Positions 18,943 through 28,102 of a DNA stretch of 64,000 bases are shown piece by piece. Origin of the DNA: Legionella geestiana. Lineage in GTDB: Bacteria; Pseudomonadota; Gammaproteobacteria; Legionellales; Legionellaceae. Positions within the stretch are counted from its first letter, which is position 1; every line of letters starts with the position of its first letter. The translations under genes and the position numbers were made by a program. The notes under the pieces were generated by a model that saw nothing but the letters and a program-made list of their open reading frames with translations, was not told where the DNA came from and ran no database searches. The DNA is taken from assembly GCF_004571195.1 (NCBI RefSeq), contig NZ_CP038271.1, forward strand, positions 2,165,001 to 2,229,000. Direction: 5' to 3'.

Positions 18943-18971
18943 CATCCGCACCACGCACGATGGTGCGGATG
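18943..18971. repeat. 11-bp perfect inverted repeat after the effector fragment
   Basis: CATCCGCACCA, a 7-base loop, TGGTGCGGATG. The stem is GC-rich and lies 57 bases past the stop of the SidB-like fragment, but no T-run follows on either strand, so termination is possible but unproven. Confidence 0.55.
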
Positions 18972-19022
18972 AGATAATGAGGATACGCCCTAATCCGAAA
19001 ATTGACATCAAGACATTATTTA

Positions 19023-19060
19023 TATGTCATATTGACATATATATCATATTGACATATTCT
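19023..19060 (+). promoter_or_regulatory. higBA promoter with two abutting operator palindromes
   Basis: Two 17-bp palindromes lie head to tail: TATGTCA-TAT-TGACATA (19023-19039, perfect) and TATATCA-TAT-TGACATA (19040-19056, one mismatch). A consensus -35 TTGACA at 19032-19037 and a -10-like TATTCT at 19055-19060 are 17 bases apart, so a regulator on the second palindrome would cover the spacer. This fits autorepression by the HigA antitoxin. A third half-like TTGACAT lies at 19002-19008. Confidence 0.75.
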
Positions 19061-19092
19061 TTATATTAAATACTTATGAGCGAAAATAAATT

Positions 19093-19401
19093 TTGCGTAT
19101 CATTTCTAAGAAAAAACTTCGCGATTATTATACAAGTAACGTCCAGTCTGAAATCCCACTGACAGAGTGGTACTACAAAATGTTAGAGACAAAGGCGTCT
19201 AATATTTTTGAGTTGAGGCAGGTTTTTAACAGTGTAGATCCTGTATATGGCTACACTATCTTTAATATTGGCGGTAATAATTATCGTTTAATAACGGCGA
19301 TGCATTATAATACCCAAACTTGTTATGTCAGAACAATTTGGACTCATGCTGAATATGATAAACCAGTTAATAAAGAAAAATTAAAGCGAGGTGATTTATG
19401 A
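19093..19401 (+). CDS. higB: HigB-type toxin, RelE superfamily mRNA interferase
   Basis: A 102-residue protein matching the HigB_toxin family: RIISKKKLRDYY start, PLTEWYYKM, FNIGGNNYRLITAMHYNTQ and the C-terminal IWTHAEYDK, whose His and Tyr are typical of these ribosome-dependent RNases. The only usable starts are TTG 19093 or ATT 19090, because a stop at 19087 closes the frame; the ribosome-binding site is weak. It overlaps higA by 4 bases (ATGA). The sequence is clearly more AT-rich than the flanking core genes, suggesting transfer. Confidence 0.88.
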   Translation: MRIISKKKLRDYYTSNVQSEIPLTEWYYKMLETKASNIFELRQVFNSVDPVYGYTIFNIGGNNYRLITAMHYNTQTCYVRTIWTHAEYDKPVNKEKLKRGDL

Positions 19402-19826
19402 AGGCTCTTGCTATCAATTACATCGATAATAAAACTAAACATAAATTTCATTTACCGCTAACCCTGTTTAAAAAACCAACGGATGATAAAGAATATAAAT
19501 ATCTTGAAGAGATTCTGGATAAATTAATTGACGAAGTTCGTGATGATGAAAATCATCCTCTGGCATTGGCAATGCAGATTATAGGTGAGAATTTAGAACA
19601 ATATGATAATGAGCATTTTCCTTTGATTGGTGAAAATGTAACAGATGTTGAGATGATTAAATATCTAATGAGTATCCATCAACTTCATCAAAAAGATCTT
19701 GCTTCTATATTTGGTGGACAGGCAAATGTTTCCAAATTTCTAAATGGGCAACGAAGCTTAGGAAAAAATCAGATATCTGCGCTAAAAAGAAAATTTAAAA
19801 TCAGTGCCGACTTTTTTCTAAAATAG
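19398..19826 (+). CDS. higA: HigA-type antitoxin with C-terminal HTH
   Basis: 142 residues. The N-terminal half is acidic and probably binds the toxin; the C-terminal half is an XRE-type helix-turn-helix (KYLMSIHQLHQKDLASIFG, then NVSKFLNGQRSL). It should neutralise HigB and bind the palindromes upstream of the operon. AGGTGATTT precedes the ATG. AT-rich like higB. Confidence 0.88.
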   Translation: MKALAINYIDNKTKHKFHLPLTLFKKPTDDKEYKYLEEILDKLIDEVRDDENHPLALAMQIIGENLEQYDNEHFPLIGENVTDVEMIKYLMSIHQLHQKDLASIFGGQANVSKFLNGQRSLGKNQISALKRKFKISADFFLK

Positions 19827-19833
19827 GGCTCTG

Positions 19834-19866
19834 GATGCTGTCGACATATCGTATGACGACAGCATC
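19834..19866. terminator. Hairpin between convergent higA and the HerA-like gene
   Basis: GATGCTGTCG and CGACAGCATC form a perfect 10-bp stem with a 13-base loop, placed 7 bases after higA and 6 bases past the end of the opposing gene. No long T-run follows, so it is a plausible bidirectional terminator with moderate support. Confidence 0.6.
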
Positions 19867-19872
19867 TAAGAT

Positions 19873-21387
19873 TTAGGGCCGTTTTCCTGTCAGGATTTTC
19901 AAAAGCGTATTGGTCATCTGTCGGAAAAACTGTCTCACCAGCTGGCGAAAAAGCGTACTTTTTCCGATGGCGGTAATCACAGCAGGGGTTTCCCAGGCGC
20001 TTTGTGTGTCAGTGGTTTCAGAAGGTGGCGATTCCCTCGATGGGGTCGCGAGTATCTCATGTGCTGAGGTTCGCTCCACGCGTTTGCCATACCGTGCCAT
20101 CAACGGAGATACTGCCAGCAGGCTTTTCAGCTCGCCTGCCTCAAGCGGTCCCATGCGCGACTCTGGGGGGCGCACGGCGCATTGCACGAGCGGAGTCGGC
20201 TGGCCTTTGGCGTCCAGCGCACACACGAGAGCGTCTCCGATGCCAAGCGTCATCAGCACATCTTCAGTCTTATAGAATTCAGACGGCGGGAAATTCTCAG
20301 CCACGAGCTTCATCGCCTTGCGGTCTTTTGCCGTAAAGGCGCGCAGTGCATGCTGGATTTTTAATCCGAGCTGACTGGCGATTGCCTCAGGAATATCATT
20401 GGGCGATTGCGTGCAGAATACGATGCCAACGCCTTTAGAGCGAATCAGTTTGACGGTGGTGTCCAACAGCTGCATGAGTGCCTTTCCGGCATGCGCAAAC
20501 AGGAGATGCGCCTCATCGAGAAAGAGCACCAGTCGCGGTTTTTCCGGGTCGCCGATTTCAGGCAGGGTGCGGTACACATCTGAGAGCAGCTTAATCATGC
20601 AGGTGGAAAAGAGCGCCGGTTTATCCTGAAGGTTAATGAGTCGGATAATAGAAAGAACGCCATGTCCTGCCGGGTCGGTGCGCAGGAAGTCGTTGATATC
20701 AAAGGGTGGCTCTCCAAAAAAATGGTCGCCCCCCTGGGCATCCAGTTCAATCAGTTTGCGCGCGATGGCATCAAGCGAGCTGGTAGACACTCCGCTAAAG
20801 CGCGCCTGTAAATCGGCGCGTCCGGCTTCTCCCTGAACATGCCGCATCAGGCTTTTGAGGTCTTCAAGGTCAATGAGCGGAAGTGTACAGGCTTTTGCAT
20901 ATTCAAAGAGCACGGTCATCACAGCACTTTGCGTGTCATTCAGGTCCAGCATGCGAGAAAAGAGCACCGGCCCAAAGGAGGCGATGGTTGAGCGCAGCGG
21001 TACACCGTCATCGCCCTCACCGAGGCAGAAAAATTCTACGGGGTTTGCATGCGGGTTGAAAGGCAGGTTCATCGCCTTCGCGCGCTCAAGCAGAGCTTCT
21101 GTGGCGTTTCCAGGCATGCCAAGTCCTGAAATATCACCCTTGATGTCCATGACTACGCACGGCACGCCGTTTTCTGAGAGCTGTTCGCACAGTACCTGAA
21201 TGGTTTTGGTTTTACCGCTGCCTGTGGCACCGGCAATCAGACCGTGGCGGTTCAGAGATTTTAAGACCAGATTAACGGGCGCGTCGGTCAGCAGAGTGTC
21301 GTTGACCCGCATGGCGCCGAGGGTCAGAGTAGTATTATCAGAAAAGCGCCAGGCGGCGCGAAGTGCATCATACATGCTGTGGTCCAT
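19873..21387 (-). CDS. HerA-like ATPase, DUF853 family
   Basis: A 504-residue P-loop ATPase related to HerA/VirB4-type helicases. Walker A is AGATGSGKT, Walker B is LVLFLDEAH, and FCTQSPNDIPEAI is the sensor region typical of DUF853 proteins. ATG 21387 has AGGAA about 8 bases upstream; a longer frame to 21543 overlaps the opposite flhG gene region and has no family similarity. The last about 90 residues are a family-typical poorly conserved tail ending in a basic amphipathic helix (FRQLVRQFFRQMTNTLLKIL). Its cellular role is not established. It is divergent from flhG. Confidence 0.85.
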   Translation of the reverse strand: MDHSMYDALRAAWRFSDNTTLTLGAMRVNDTLLTDAPVNLVLKSLNRHGLIAGATGSGKTKTIQVLCEQLSENGVPCVVMDIKGDISGLGMPGNATEALLERAKAMNLPFNPHANPVEFFCLGEGDDGVPLRSTIASFGPVLFSRMLDLNDTQSAVMTVLFEYAKACTLPLIDLEDLKSLMRHVQGEAGRADLQARFSGVSTSSLDAIARKLIELDAQGGDHFFGEPPFDINDFLRTDPAGHGVLSIIRLINLQDKPALFSTCMIKLLSDVYRTLPEIGDPEKPRLVLFLDEAHLLFAHAGKALMQLLDTTVKLIRSKGVGIVFCTQSPNDIPEAIASQLGLKIQHALRAFTAKDRKAMKLVAENFPPSEFYKTEDVLMTLGIGDALVCALDAKGQPTPLVQCAVRPPESRMGPLEAGELKSLLAVSPLMARYGKRVERTSAHEILATPSRESPPSETTDTQSAWETPAVITAIGKSTLFRQLVRQFFRQMTNTLLKILTGKRP

Positions 21388-21516
21388 TTGAGAATTCCTG
21401 TACTCAGTATAAACCGCACGCCTCCTTTCAGCCATGTTTTCTGGTGAACGGATTGGCATGCTTTGTGCGTTGCAAATAACAAAGGGAATCAACGGATGTT
21501 GCGACAGGGGGAATGC

Positions 21517-22371
21517 ATGGAACATGACAGCGCCTGCGTGCAAAAGCCTGTACGGGTGATTGCCATTACCGCTGGTAAGGGCGGGGTCGGCAAGAGCACC
21601 GTGGCACTAAACCTTGCTGTAACGCTTGCCGCGAGGCAACAAAATGTGGTGCTGATGGATGCTGACCTCGGTCTTGGCAATCTTGATATCATGCTTGGCC
21701 TGCATCCGCGGCAAAATCTTTCCCATGTGGTGCGCGGGGTGTGCGCTATTGAAGACATTCTTGTTGAGGGGCCATGCGGGGTCAGGATTATTCCGGCAGC
21801 TTCCGGTAATGATTTTATGGCGGAATTAAGCCCGGTTGAACACGCGGGTTTGATTAATGCCTGTAACGCGCTTCCTGACAATCTCGACTGCATGATAATC
21901 GATACAGCCGCGGGTATTTCTGACACGGTTCTCAGTTTTGCGCGCTCGGCACAGGAAGTGGTGGTGATTGTCTGTGATGAGCCGACATCGATTACCGATG
22001 CCTATGCACTGGTGAAAGTCATGAGCCATCGCTATGGCTGGACACACTTTCGCGTACTGGCGAACGGGGTTTCCAATGCGCGTGATGGGCGAAAGCTTTT
22101 TGACAGGCTTTGTCGAGCGGCAAACCAGTTTTTGAACGTGCACCTGACCTATGCCGGCGCGATTCCCATGGATGAGCACGTGCGCCTCGCCGGGCGCCAG
22201 CAGCAGCCTTTCGTCCTCGCTTTTCCCGAATCCCCGGCCAGCAGAGCGCTTAAGGAGCTCGCTGAAAGCATAGAGAACTGGCCACCAGTGCAGGGCGTTG
22301 GCGGCAACACCAGCTTTTTCCTCGAGCGCATGGTTGCCAAACCGATTTCTGTTGACGGGAGAACGTTGTGA
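21517..22371 (+). CDS. flhG: Flagellar number regulator FlhG/FleN, MinD-like ATPase
   Basis: A 284-residue ParA/MinD-type ATPase. The deviant Walker A is KGGVGKST, the switch regions are DADLGLGNLD and IIDTAAGISD, and CDEPTSITDAYAL is characteristic of FlhG. It partners with the GTPase FlhF to limit polar flagella and restrains flagellar gene expression. ATG 21517 with GGGGGA upstream is preferred; ATG 21496 is also possible. It overlaps fliA by 4 bases. flhF, which normally precedes it, is absent; a HerA-like gene faces away instead. Confidence 0.9.
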   Translation: MEHDSACVQKPVRVIAITAGKGGVGKSTVALNLAVTLAARQQNVVLMDADLGLGNLDIMLGLHPRQNLSHVVRGVCAIEDILVEGPCGVRIIPAASGNDFMAELSPVEHAGLINACNALPDNLDCMIIDTAAGISDTVLSFARSAQEVVVIVCDEPTSITDAYALVKVMSHRYGWTHFRVLANGVSNARDGRKLFDRLCRAANQFLNVHLTYAGAIPMDEHVRLAGRQQQPFVLAFPESPASRALKELAESIENWPPVQGVGGNTSFFLERMVAKPISVDGRTL

Positions 22372-23096
22372 ACACCGTGATGGAGCCTGAGAAAAGCATG
22401 CTGACCGCGGAAGAAGCGCTTGTGCGCACACACGCGGCCATGGTGCGACGCATCGCCTGGCACCTCCTTGGGCGATTGCCGCAGCATGTGCAGCTCGATG
22501 ATTTAATGCAGGCTGGCATGGAAGGCCTGATTGAGGCGGCACGGCATTACGACGCATCGCGAGGCGCATCTTTTGAAACCTATGCCGGTATTCGCATTCG
22601 CGGGCATATGCTGGATGAAGTGCGTCGCAATGATTGGGTGCCGCGCTCAGTACACCGCACCTCACGCGCCATTTCGGCAGCCGTTCGCGAAGTAGAAAAC
22701 CGCCTCGGACGCGATGCACGTGATCATGAAGTGGCTGAAGCCTTAGGCGTCAGCATGGAAGAATATTTTGAAATGCTCACCGACAGCAGTGGCAGCAATC
22801 CCTGCGGTTTTGAGGATTTAGGTGTAAGTGAAGATGTAATACGGGACGAAGGCAACGGTGTTTTCGAACCGCAGGTGCGTGCCCTTCGTGACGATTTAAT
22901 GGCCATGGTCACTGACGTTATACACCACCTGCCAACCCGTGAGCGCCTTGTATTATCGCTTTACTATGAGCAGGATTTAAACCTGCGGGAAATCGGGGAA
23001 GTGCTTGATGTCAGTGAATCCCGCGTGTCACAAATCCTGACGCAGGCGACCCTGCGTCTCAGAGCCCGCCTGCCGGAAGATACGCCGGAGATTTAA
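22368..23096 (+). CDS. fliA: RNA polymerase sigma-28 factor FliA
   Basis: A 242-residue sigma-70-family factor for late flagellar genes. Region 2 shows HVQLDDLMQAGMEGLIEAARHYD and ASFETYAGIRIRGHMLDEVRRNDWVPR, region 3 the AISAAVREVENRLGR helix, and region 4 NLREIGEVLDVSESRVSQI. In Legionella FliA links the transmissive phase to flagellin expression and, through the LetA pathway, to virulence traits. Its stop overlaps the end of the opposite gene by 4 bases; motA and motB, which often follow, are not here. Confidence 0.94.
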   Translation: MNTVMEPEKSMLTAEEALVRTHAAMVRRIAWHLLGRLPQHVQLDDLMQAGMEGLIEAARHYDASRGASFETYAGIRIRGHMLDEVRRNDWVPRSVHRTSRAISAAVREVENRLGRDARDHEVAEALGVSMEEYFEMLTDSSGSNPCGFEDLGVSEDVIRDEGNGVFEPQVRALRDDLMAMVTDVIHHLPTRERLVLSLYYEQDLNLREIGEVLDVSESRVSQILTQATLRLRARLPEDTPEI

Positions 23097-23689
23097 CGAA
23101 CTTTAGGGCCAGACTGCGTCGCGTCAAGAGGTTCACGTTCTGCCTGAAGGGCATCTCGGAAGGCTGTTGTTTTTTGAGGCTGAGCGCCCAGACTTTTGAG
23201 ATAAGTTTGCGCAGTCTCATAATGCGGGCTGTCTTCTTTATATGCAGACAATGCGGCAACAACAGTTACATGGTTGCCAAAAATTAATGTTCCATCGCCA
23301 ACGGAAACAGCAAACTGATCAGCGGGAGTGCCATCGGCATTGCGTTTTTCAAAAAGAAAACACTCACCTAATTTTGCCATTTCTTCAAAAAACTGTTTTG
23401 CCTCGTCGTCTGAAGCGAAGTGCAGGGGGATGCCCGCAGGTGAATCGGGGAATTTCTTAGTATAAGCTGCAATAATCTTTTCCATTCCTGGAATCGGGCC
23501 GGACACCGTAAACAGGATTTCTTCCTCATTCTCCTTTTCGGCATTTTCTGCGGCTTCCCTTGCTTTTTCTTCTTCGGCAATTCGTGCGGCCTTGCGCTTT
23601 TCTTCGAGTGCGTCTTCGGCTTCACGCTGTTTGATCTGGGCTTTTTGTCGCGCCAGAAGGTTTCTTACCGACGATGTTGACTTGCTCAT
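23093..23689 (-). CDS. Hypothetical protein with charged coiled-coil N-terminus
   Basis: 198 residues. Residues of about 10-60 are a highly charged Glu/Lys/Arg/Ala helix likely to form a coiled coil (ALEEKRKAARIAEEEKAR); the rest is a small mixed domain without recognisable motifs. No signal peptide. ATG 23689 is used because the upstream extension to 23815 is unlike the rest and runs into the prfB leader; GGGG lies about 9 bases before the ATG. It converges with fliA with a 4-base overlap. Function unknown. Confidence 0.7.
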   Translation of the reverse strand: MSKSTSSVRNLLARQKAQIKQREAEDALEEKRKAARIAEEEKAREAAENAEKENEEEILFTVSGPIPGMEKIIAAYTKKFPDSPAGIPLHFASDDEAKQFFEEMAKLGECFLFEKRNADGTPADQFAVSVGDGTLIFGNHVTVVAALSAYKEDSPHYETAQTYLKSLGAQPQKTTAFRDALQAEREPLDATQSGPKVR

Positions 23690-23875
23690 TTGTAAACCCC
23701 GTATAAACCCTGTTGATTTAATTCTACTCCCTTCCTCGCTAGAGTGCAATATGAACTGACTGTATAAAAATAAGTTAAAATCACTAGACAGATGCGCAAT
23801 GGATAAGCCGCGCAATGGCGATGGACCAATTTTCGGGTTATACTTCGCGCCAAATTATTTTGTTCGGGAATCAGC

Positions 23876-24983
23876 ATGCTGGAAGTCAACCAGATTGGCG
23901 CAAGCCTTGTGGATTTAGACGCGCGCATTCTCGCGCTTCGGGGGTATCTTTGACTTCGATGGCAAGCGGGAACGCCTTGAGGAAGTGGTAAGGGAGCTTG
24001 AAGTCCCCGGAATATGGGATGAGCCGGAACGCGCGCAGACCCTTGGACGCGAGCGGGCGCAGCTTGAAGCTGTCGTTGAAGAGCTGGAAGCATTAGGTAA
24101 AACCGTTGCCGACTGTCGCGAGCTTTTTGAGATGGCGCGCTCTGAAGAAGATGAAGGCATGTTCGCTGAAGTCGATGCTGACCTCCAGAAGGTGCGTGTC
24201 AAAGTTGAGCGTCTGGAATTTCGCCGCATGTTCAGCGGTGAAATGGACAGTGCGTCTGCATGGCTTGATATTCAGGCCGGCTCCGGCGGCACTGAAGCAC
24301 AGGACTGGGCGGAAATGCTGTTGCGGATGTACCTGCGCTGGGGCGAGCAGCATGGTTTTCAAACGGAGCTTGTGGAGTGCTCGGCCGGCGAGGTTGCGGG
24401 CATTAAAAGTGCCACGGTTCATTTTGTCGGCGAATATGCCTATGGCTGGCTGCGCACTGAAACCGGGGTGCACCGACTCGTACGTAAATCGCCTTTCGAC
24501 TCCGGTAACCGGCGCCACACGTCTTTTTCAGCGGTTTTTGTGTCGCCAGAAGTCGATGATAACATCGAAATTGATATCAACCCCGCGGACTTGCGTGTGG
24601 ATACCTATCGTGCATCGGGTGCCGGTGGGCAGCACGTTAACCGCACGGATTCAGCCGTTCGCATCACGCACATGCCAAGCGGCATTGTCGTACAGTGCCA
24701 GACCGACCGCAGTCAGCATAAAAACCGCGATCAGGCGATGAAACAGCTGCGTGCCAGGCTGTATGAGCTTGAAATGCAGAAGAAAAACGCACAGCAGCAG
24801 GCGCTTGAAGCCAGTAAGTCCGATATTGGCTGGGGGGCGCAGATTCGCTCGTACGTGCTCGACCAGTCACGCATCAAGGATTTGCGCACGGGTGTGGAAA
24901 CCAGTAATACCCAGGCGGTTCTTGATGGGGCGCTCGATCAGTTTATAGAAGCCAGTTTGAAAGCAGGAGTAGAGGCACAATGA
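23876..24983 (+). CDS. prfB: Peptide chain release factor 2, with programmed +1 frameshift
   Basis: RF2 releases peptides at UGA and UAA. Translation starts at ATG 23876 ([15 protein letters not shown]...), meets an in-frame TGA at 23951-23953 after 25 codons and must shift +1 to continue as [11 protein letters not shown]. The main frame carries the stop-codon-reading SPF tripeptide (KSPFDSG) and the GGQ catalytic loop ([17 protein letters not shown]). Total length, about 368 residues, is typical. The gene overlaps lysS by 4 bases, the same pairing seen in many Gammaproteobacteria. Confidence 0.95.
23940..23954 (+). other. RF2 programmed frameshift site
   Basis: GGGGG TAT CTT TGA C: a Shine-Dalgarno-like G-run, the slippery CTT codon and a UGA stop followed by C, as in the classic autoregulatory prfB site. 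Low RF2 lets the ribosome slip to GAC and make more RF2. Confidence 0.93.
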
Positions 24984-26467
24984 GTGATTTGCCGCTAGAC
25001 GAGAGTGAAGTATATAAAATCCGCCGGCAAAAGCTTGCCGAGCTGCGTGAGAGTGGTTTTCAATTTCCGAATGCGTTTCGATTGCAGCATCATGCGCACG
25101 AGCTGCAGGCGGAATTTGGCGGTCTCGGCAAAGAAGCGCTTGAAGCCCGAGGCGTTTCTGTCAGTATTGCCGGTCGCATGGTGCTGCGGCGCGTGATGGG
25201 TAAGGCGAGTTTTTTTCATCTTCAGGATGCTACAGGCCGCTTGCAGGTCTATCTGCGGGAAAACGAGTTTCCAGAGCTTTACGAGCAGTTTAAACACTGG
25301 GATTTGGGCGATATCATCGGCGTTCAGGGAACACTTTTTCTCACCAATACCGGTGAGTTGACGGTACATGCGCAAACAGTCGTCCTGCTGACAAAATCCC
25401 TGCGCCCGTTGCCGGATAAGTTTCACGGGCTTGCCGACCAGGAACTTCGCTACCGCAAGCGGTATGTTGATCTGATTGCGAACGCTGAAAGTCGCGAGAC
25501 TTTTTTGCGCCGTACTGAACTGATTCGTGCGTTTCGGGGCTTTATGGAGCAGCATGGTTTTCTGGAAGTAGAAACACCCATGATGCACCCAATTCCAGGA
25601 GGCGCGCTGGCGCGTCCTTTTGTGACGCATCACCACGCGCTCGACATGCAGATGTTTTTGCGCATTGCGCCAGAACTCTACCTCAAACGGCTTATCGTTG
25701 GCGGTTTTGAGCGCGTGTATGAAATTAATCGCAATTTCCGTAACGAGGGCATTTCCACCCGCCATAATCCGGAATTTACCATGGTGGAATTTTACCAGGC
25801 GTATGCGGACTATGAAACGCTGATGGATTTCACGGAGTTGCTGCTGCGCCATCTTTGCGATACGGTATTAAAAACTCGTCAGGTGACCTACCAGGGAACC
25901 GTCCTTGATTTTGACAAACCCTTTGCGCGCATGAGCGTGAAGGCCGCCATTCTGCATTATCTGCCAGAGGTAAAAGCTGAAGCCCTTGAGTCGGTGGACA
26001 CGTGTCGTGAATTACTGAATGCCCGTGAGCTTCCCTTTAAGGACGCAGATGGTCTTGGCAAACTCCAGATGATTCTCTTTGAAGAGTGTGTGGAGCATCT
26101 CCTCATTCAGCCAACGTTTGTCACCGAATATCCGACAGAAGTATCCCCGCTGGCGCGCCGGAATGATGCCAACCCGGATGTAACCGACCGTTTTGAGTTT
26201 TTTATTGCCGGTCGCGAAATTGCCAATGGTTTTTCTGAGCTGAACGACCCTGAAGACCAGGCCGAGCGTTTTCGCCGTCAGGTGGAAGAAAAAGACGCCG
26301 GCGATATGGAAGCCATGCATTTTGACAGCGACTATATCGAAGCGCTGGAGTATGGCATGCCGCCAACCGCCGGGGAAGGCATCGGTATCGACAGGCTGGT
26401 GATGCTGTTTACCGATTCGCCGTCCATCCGTGATGTGATTTTGTTCCCGCACCTGCGGCTTGCATAA
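24980..26467 (+). CDS. lysS: Lysyl-tRNA synthetase, class II
   Basis: A 495-residue class II synthetase. The N-terminal OB-fold anticodon-binding domain includes [21 protein letters not shown]; motif 2 is [15 protein letters not shown] with [18 protein letters not shown]; motif 3 is [12 protein letters not shown]. It charges tRNA-Lys. The start overlaps prfB. Confidence 0.97.
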   Translation: MSDLPLDESEVYKIRRQKLAELRESGFQFPNAFRLQHHAHELQAEFGGLGKEALEARGVSVSIAGRMVLRRVMGKASFFHLQDATGRLQVYLRENEFPELYEQFKHWDLGDIIGVQGTLFLTNTGELTVHAQTVVLLTKSLRPLPDKFHGLADQELRYRKRYVDLIANAESRETFLRRTELIRAFRGFMEQHGFLEVETPMMHPIPGGALARPFVTHHHALDMQMFLRIAPELYLKRLIVGGFERVYEINRNFRNEGISTRHNPEFTMVEFYQAYADYETLMDFTELLLRHLCDTVLKTRQVTYQGTVLDFDKPFARMSVKAAILHYLPEVKAEALESVDTCRELLNARELPFKDADGLGKLQMILFEECVEHLLIQPTFVTEYPTEVSPLARRNDANPDVTDRFEFFIAGREIANGFSELNDPEDQAERFRRQVEEKDAGDMEAMHFDSDYIEALEYGMPPTAGEGIGIDRLVMLFTDSPSIRDVILFPHLRLA

Positions 26468-26548
26468 AACCTGTCGCCAAAAATCCAGGAATATGGTATT
26501 TCTGGTGACAGGTGAGAATGAGCGCGTTGGCAGCCAGGGAGGCGCGTC

Positions 26549-28042
26549 ATGGAACAGACGGCGGGGTGGTTTTCGTGGGCCGGTGATACGCGCCAGCAGC
26601 AGAGCGGTAACATCGTTTTTATTACGTTCTGGAGCCAGTTTGCGGTTTACGCGCTCAATACCATTCTCATTCTTTTTCTCACCCGCCCGCTGTTAAAACA
26701 CGGGCTTGGGTACTCTCAGGCGAAGGCCTATGTCTTTTTCGGGGTAACTCAGGCAACGGGATACCTCATGCCGATTCTCGGCGGCTTTATGGCCGATCGG
26801 GTGCTCGGGCTGAGGCGTGCCATACTCGTGGGCAGTATTTTGCTGGCCATCGCATATCTCCTCATCATGCTGAGTGGCATGACCATCGGTCAAATGGGCG
26901 ATACCCTGTTTATCGCGGCATACGCGCTTATTCCTGCTGCAAACGCCCTTTTGATGGGCACTGCCTCCGGCATGGTTTCCCGAATTTATTCAGACGACGC
27001 CGTGCGTGCCAAATCGGCAATGACCCTCTATTACATGGCCATCAACGTTGGTGCACTGCTTGCGACCATTATTGCACCGAGCCTTCTTGAAAGCCGCTAT
27101 GGGCCCTTGTCGGTTCTGGCGTTGGCTTTTGTAGGAAAATCACTTTCGGCACTCAATTTTGCCGCGCGTTTCAGGCTGTATGACAATGTGATTGAAGGGC
27201 AGGATACCCGGCGCATTGGATTCAGGGGGTGGGGGCGACTTGCGGCATTTATCCTTGCAGTATACGCGTTTACCCTGATGGCGTATTCACACGTGCACCT
27301 TGCAAGCCGTTTGATAGGTATCGGTTGCGCGCTTGGCATGGTCTGGTTCCTGCTGCAGACCCTTAAACTGTCAGGTGCTGCACGCAGCCGCCAGCTGCTT
27401 GCCTGGCTTTTGATTCTTGAGGCAGTGGTATTTTTTATTATCTACAACCAGATGAACAGCACCCTGATTTTGTTTGCAGAGAGCAATTCCAACCTGAAAT
27501 TATTTGGATTTTCGGTATCCGCGGCACACTATCAGTTGATTAATCCATTGTTGATAGTCTTCTTCGGAATGCAGTTGCCGCGGTTCTATCAGCGATTTCC
27601 CCGTTTTGACATCCCCTGGCAATTTGCCTCAGGAACGCTGCTTGCCGGCGGGGCGCTTCTGATTGTCAGTTTCGCGGGTCATCATGAGGGCATTGTCAGA
27701 GGCGAGTGGGTTGGGCTTTCCTGCGCGCTTTTGACACTGGCTGAATTGTGGGTAAGTGCCGTTGGCCTCAGCATGATAGGTCTCTACTGCGACTCCAAAA
27801 ATCTCGCGTTTGCGATGGGTGTCTGGTACCTTGCCTGTTCGATGTCCAATGCCATTTCCGGGCATCTTGCGGGTACTGCTGCAGAAGCGGAACATGCCAC
27901 CACAGCGCTGCAAAGCCTTGCCGTTTATCAGCAGTATTATTTTAAACTGGGAATAACCGCGATTGTGCTGGGTCTGTTGATGATGGCAGTTGCCAGTGTG
28001 GTGCGCCGCGCATTTGCCCGCCGGGGGCTTGTGCTGGCTTGA
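26549..28042 (+). CDS. POT/PTR2-family proton-coupled oligopeptide transporter
   Basis: A 497-residue inner-membrane protein with about 12-14 hydrophobic segments. The N-terminal layout (FWSQFAVYALNTILILFLTRPLL then GYLMPILGGFMADRVLGLRRAI) matches the conserved first two helices and loop of PTR2 transporters, and TLYYMAINVGALLAT matches the second PTR2 signature. It should import di- and tripeptides with protons, useful for an amino-acid-dependent organism. GGGAGG precedes the ATG by about 6 bases. Confidence 0.88.
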   Translation: MEQTAGWFSWAGDTRQQQSGNIVFITFWSQFAVYALNTILILFLTRPLLKHGLGYSQAKAYVFFGVTQATGYLMPILGGFMADRVLGLRRAILVGSILLAIAYLLIMLSGMTIGQMGDTLFIAAYALIPAANALLMGTASGMVSRIYSDDAVRAKSAMTLYYMAINVGALLATIIAPSLLESRYGPLSVLALAFVGKSLSALNFAARFRLYDNVIEGQDTRRIGFRGWGRLAAFILAVYAFTLMAYSHVHLASRLIGIGCALGMVWFLLQTLKLSGAARSRQLLAWLLILEAVVFFIIYNQMNSTLILFAESNSNLKLFGFSVSAAHYQLINPLLIVFFGMQLPRFYQRFPRFDIPWQFASGTLLAGGALLIVSFAGHHEGIVRGEWVGLSCALLTLAELWVSAVGLSMIGLYCDSKNLAFAMGVWYLACSMSNAISGHLAGTAAEAEHATTALQSLAVYQQYYFKLGITAIVLGLLMMAVASVVRRAFARRGLVLA

Positions 28043-28102
28043 GGAATGCGGTGATAATGGCACATTTTTTGGCAATGTCATTACGTTTTTGGAGTATTAC
28101 GC

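Noticed and set aside
18943-18971. Attachment site of a mobile island
   Set aside because: It is a simple hairpin without a second copy or a tRNA/integrase nearby.
21826-22719. 297-residue minus-strand gene
   Set aside because: Antisense to flhG and fliA; a shadow frame of high-GC coding sequence.
23951-23953. Premature stop making prfB a pseudogene
   Set aside because: It is the conserved RF2 autoregulatory frameshift site.
24995-25852. 285-residue minus-strand gene inside lysS
   Set aside because: Antisense shadow of lysS.
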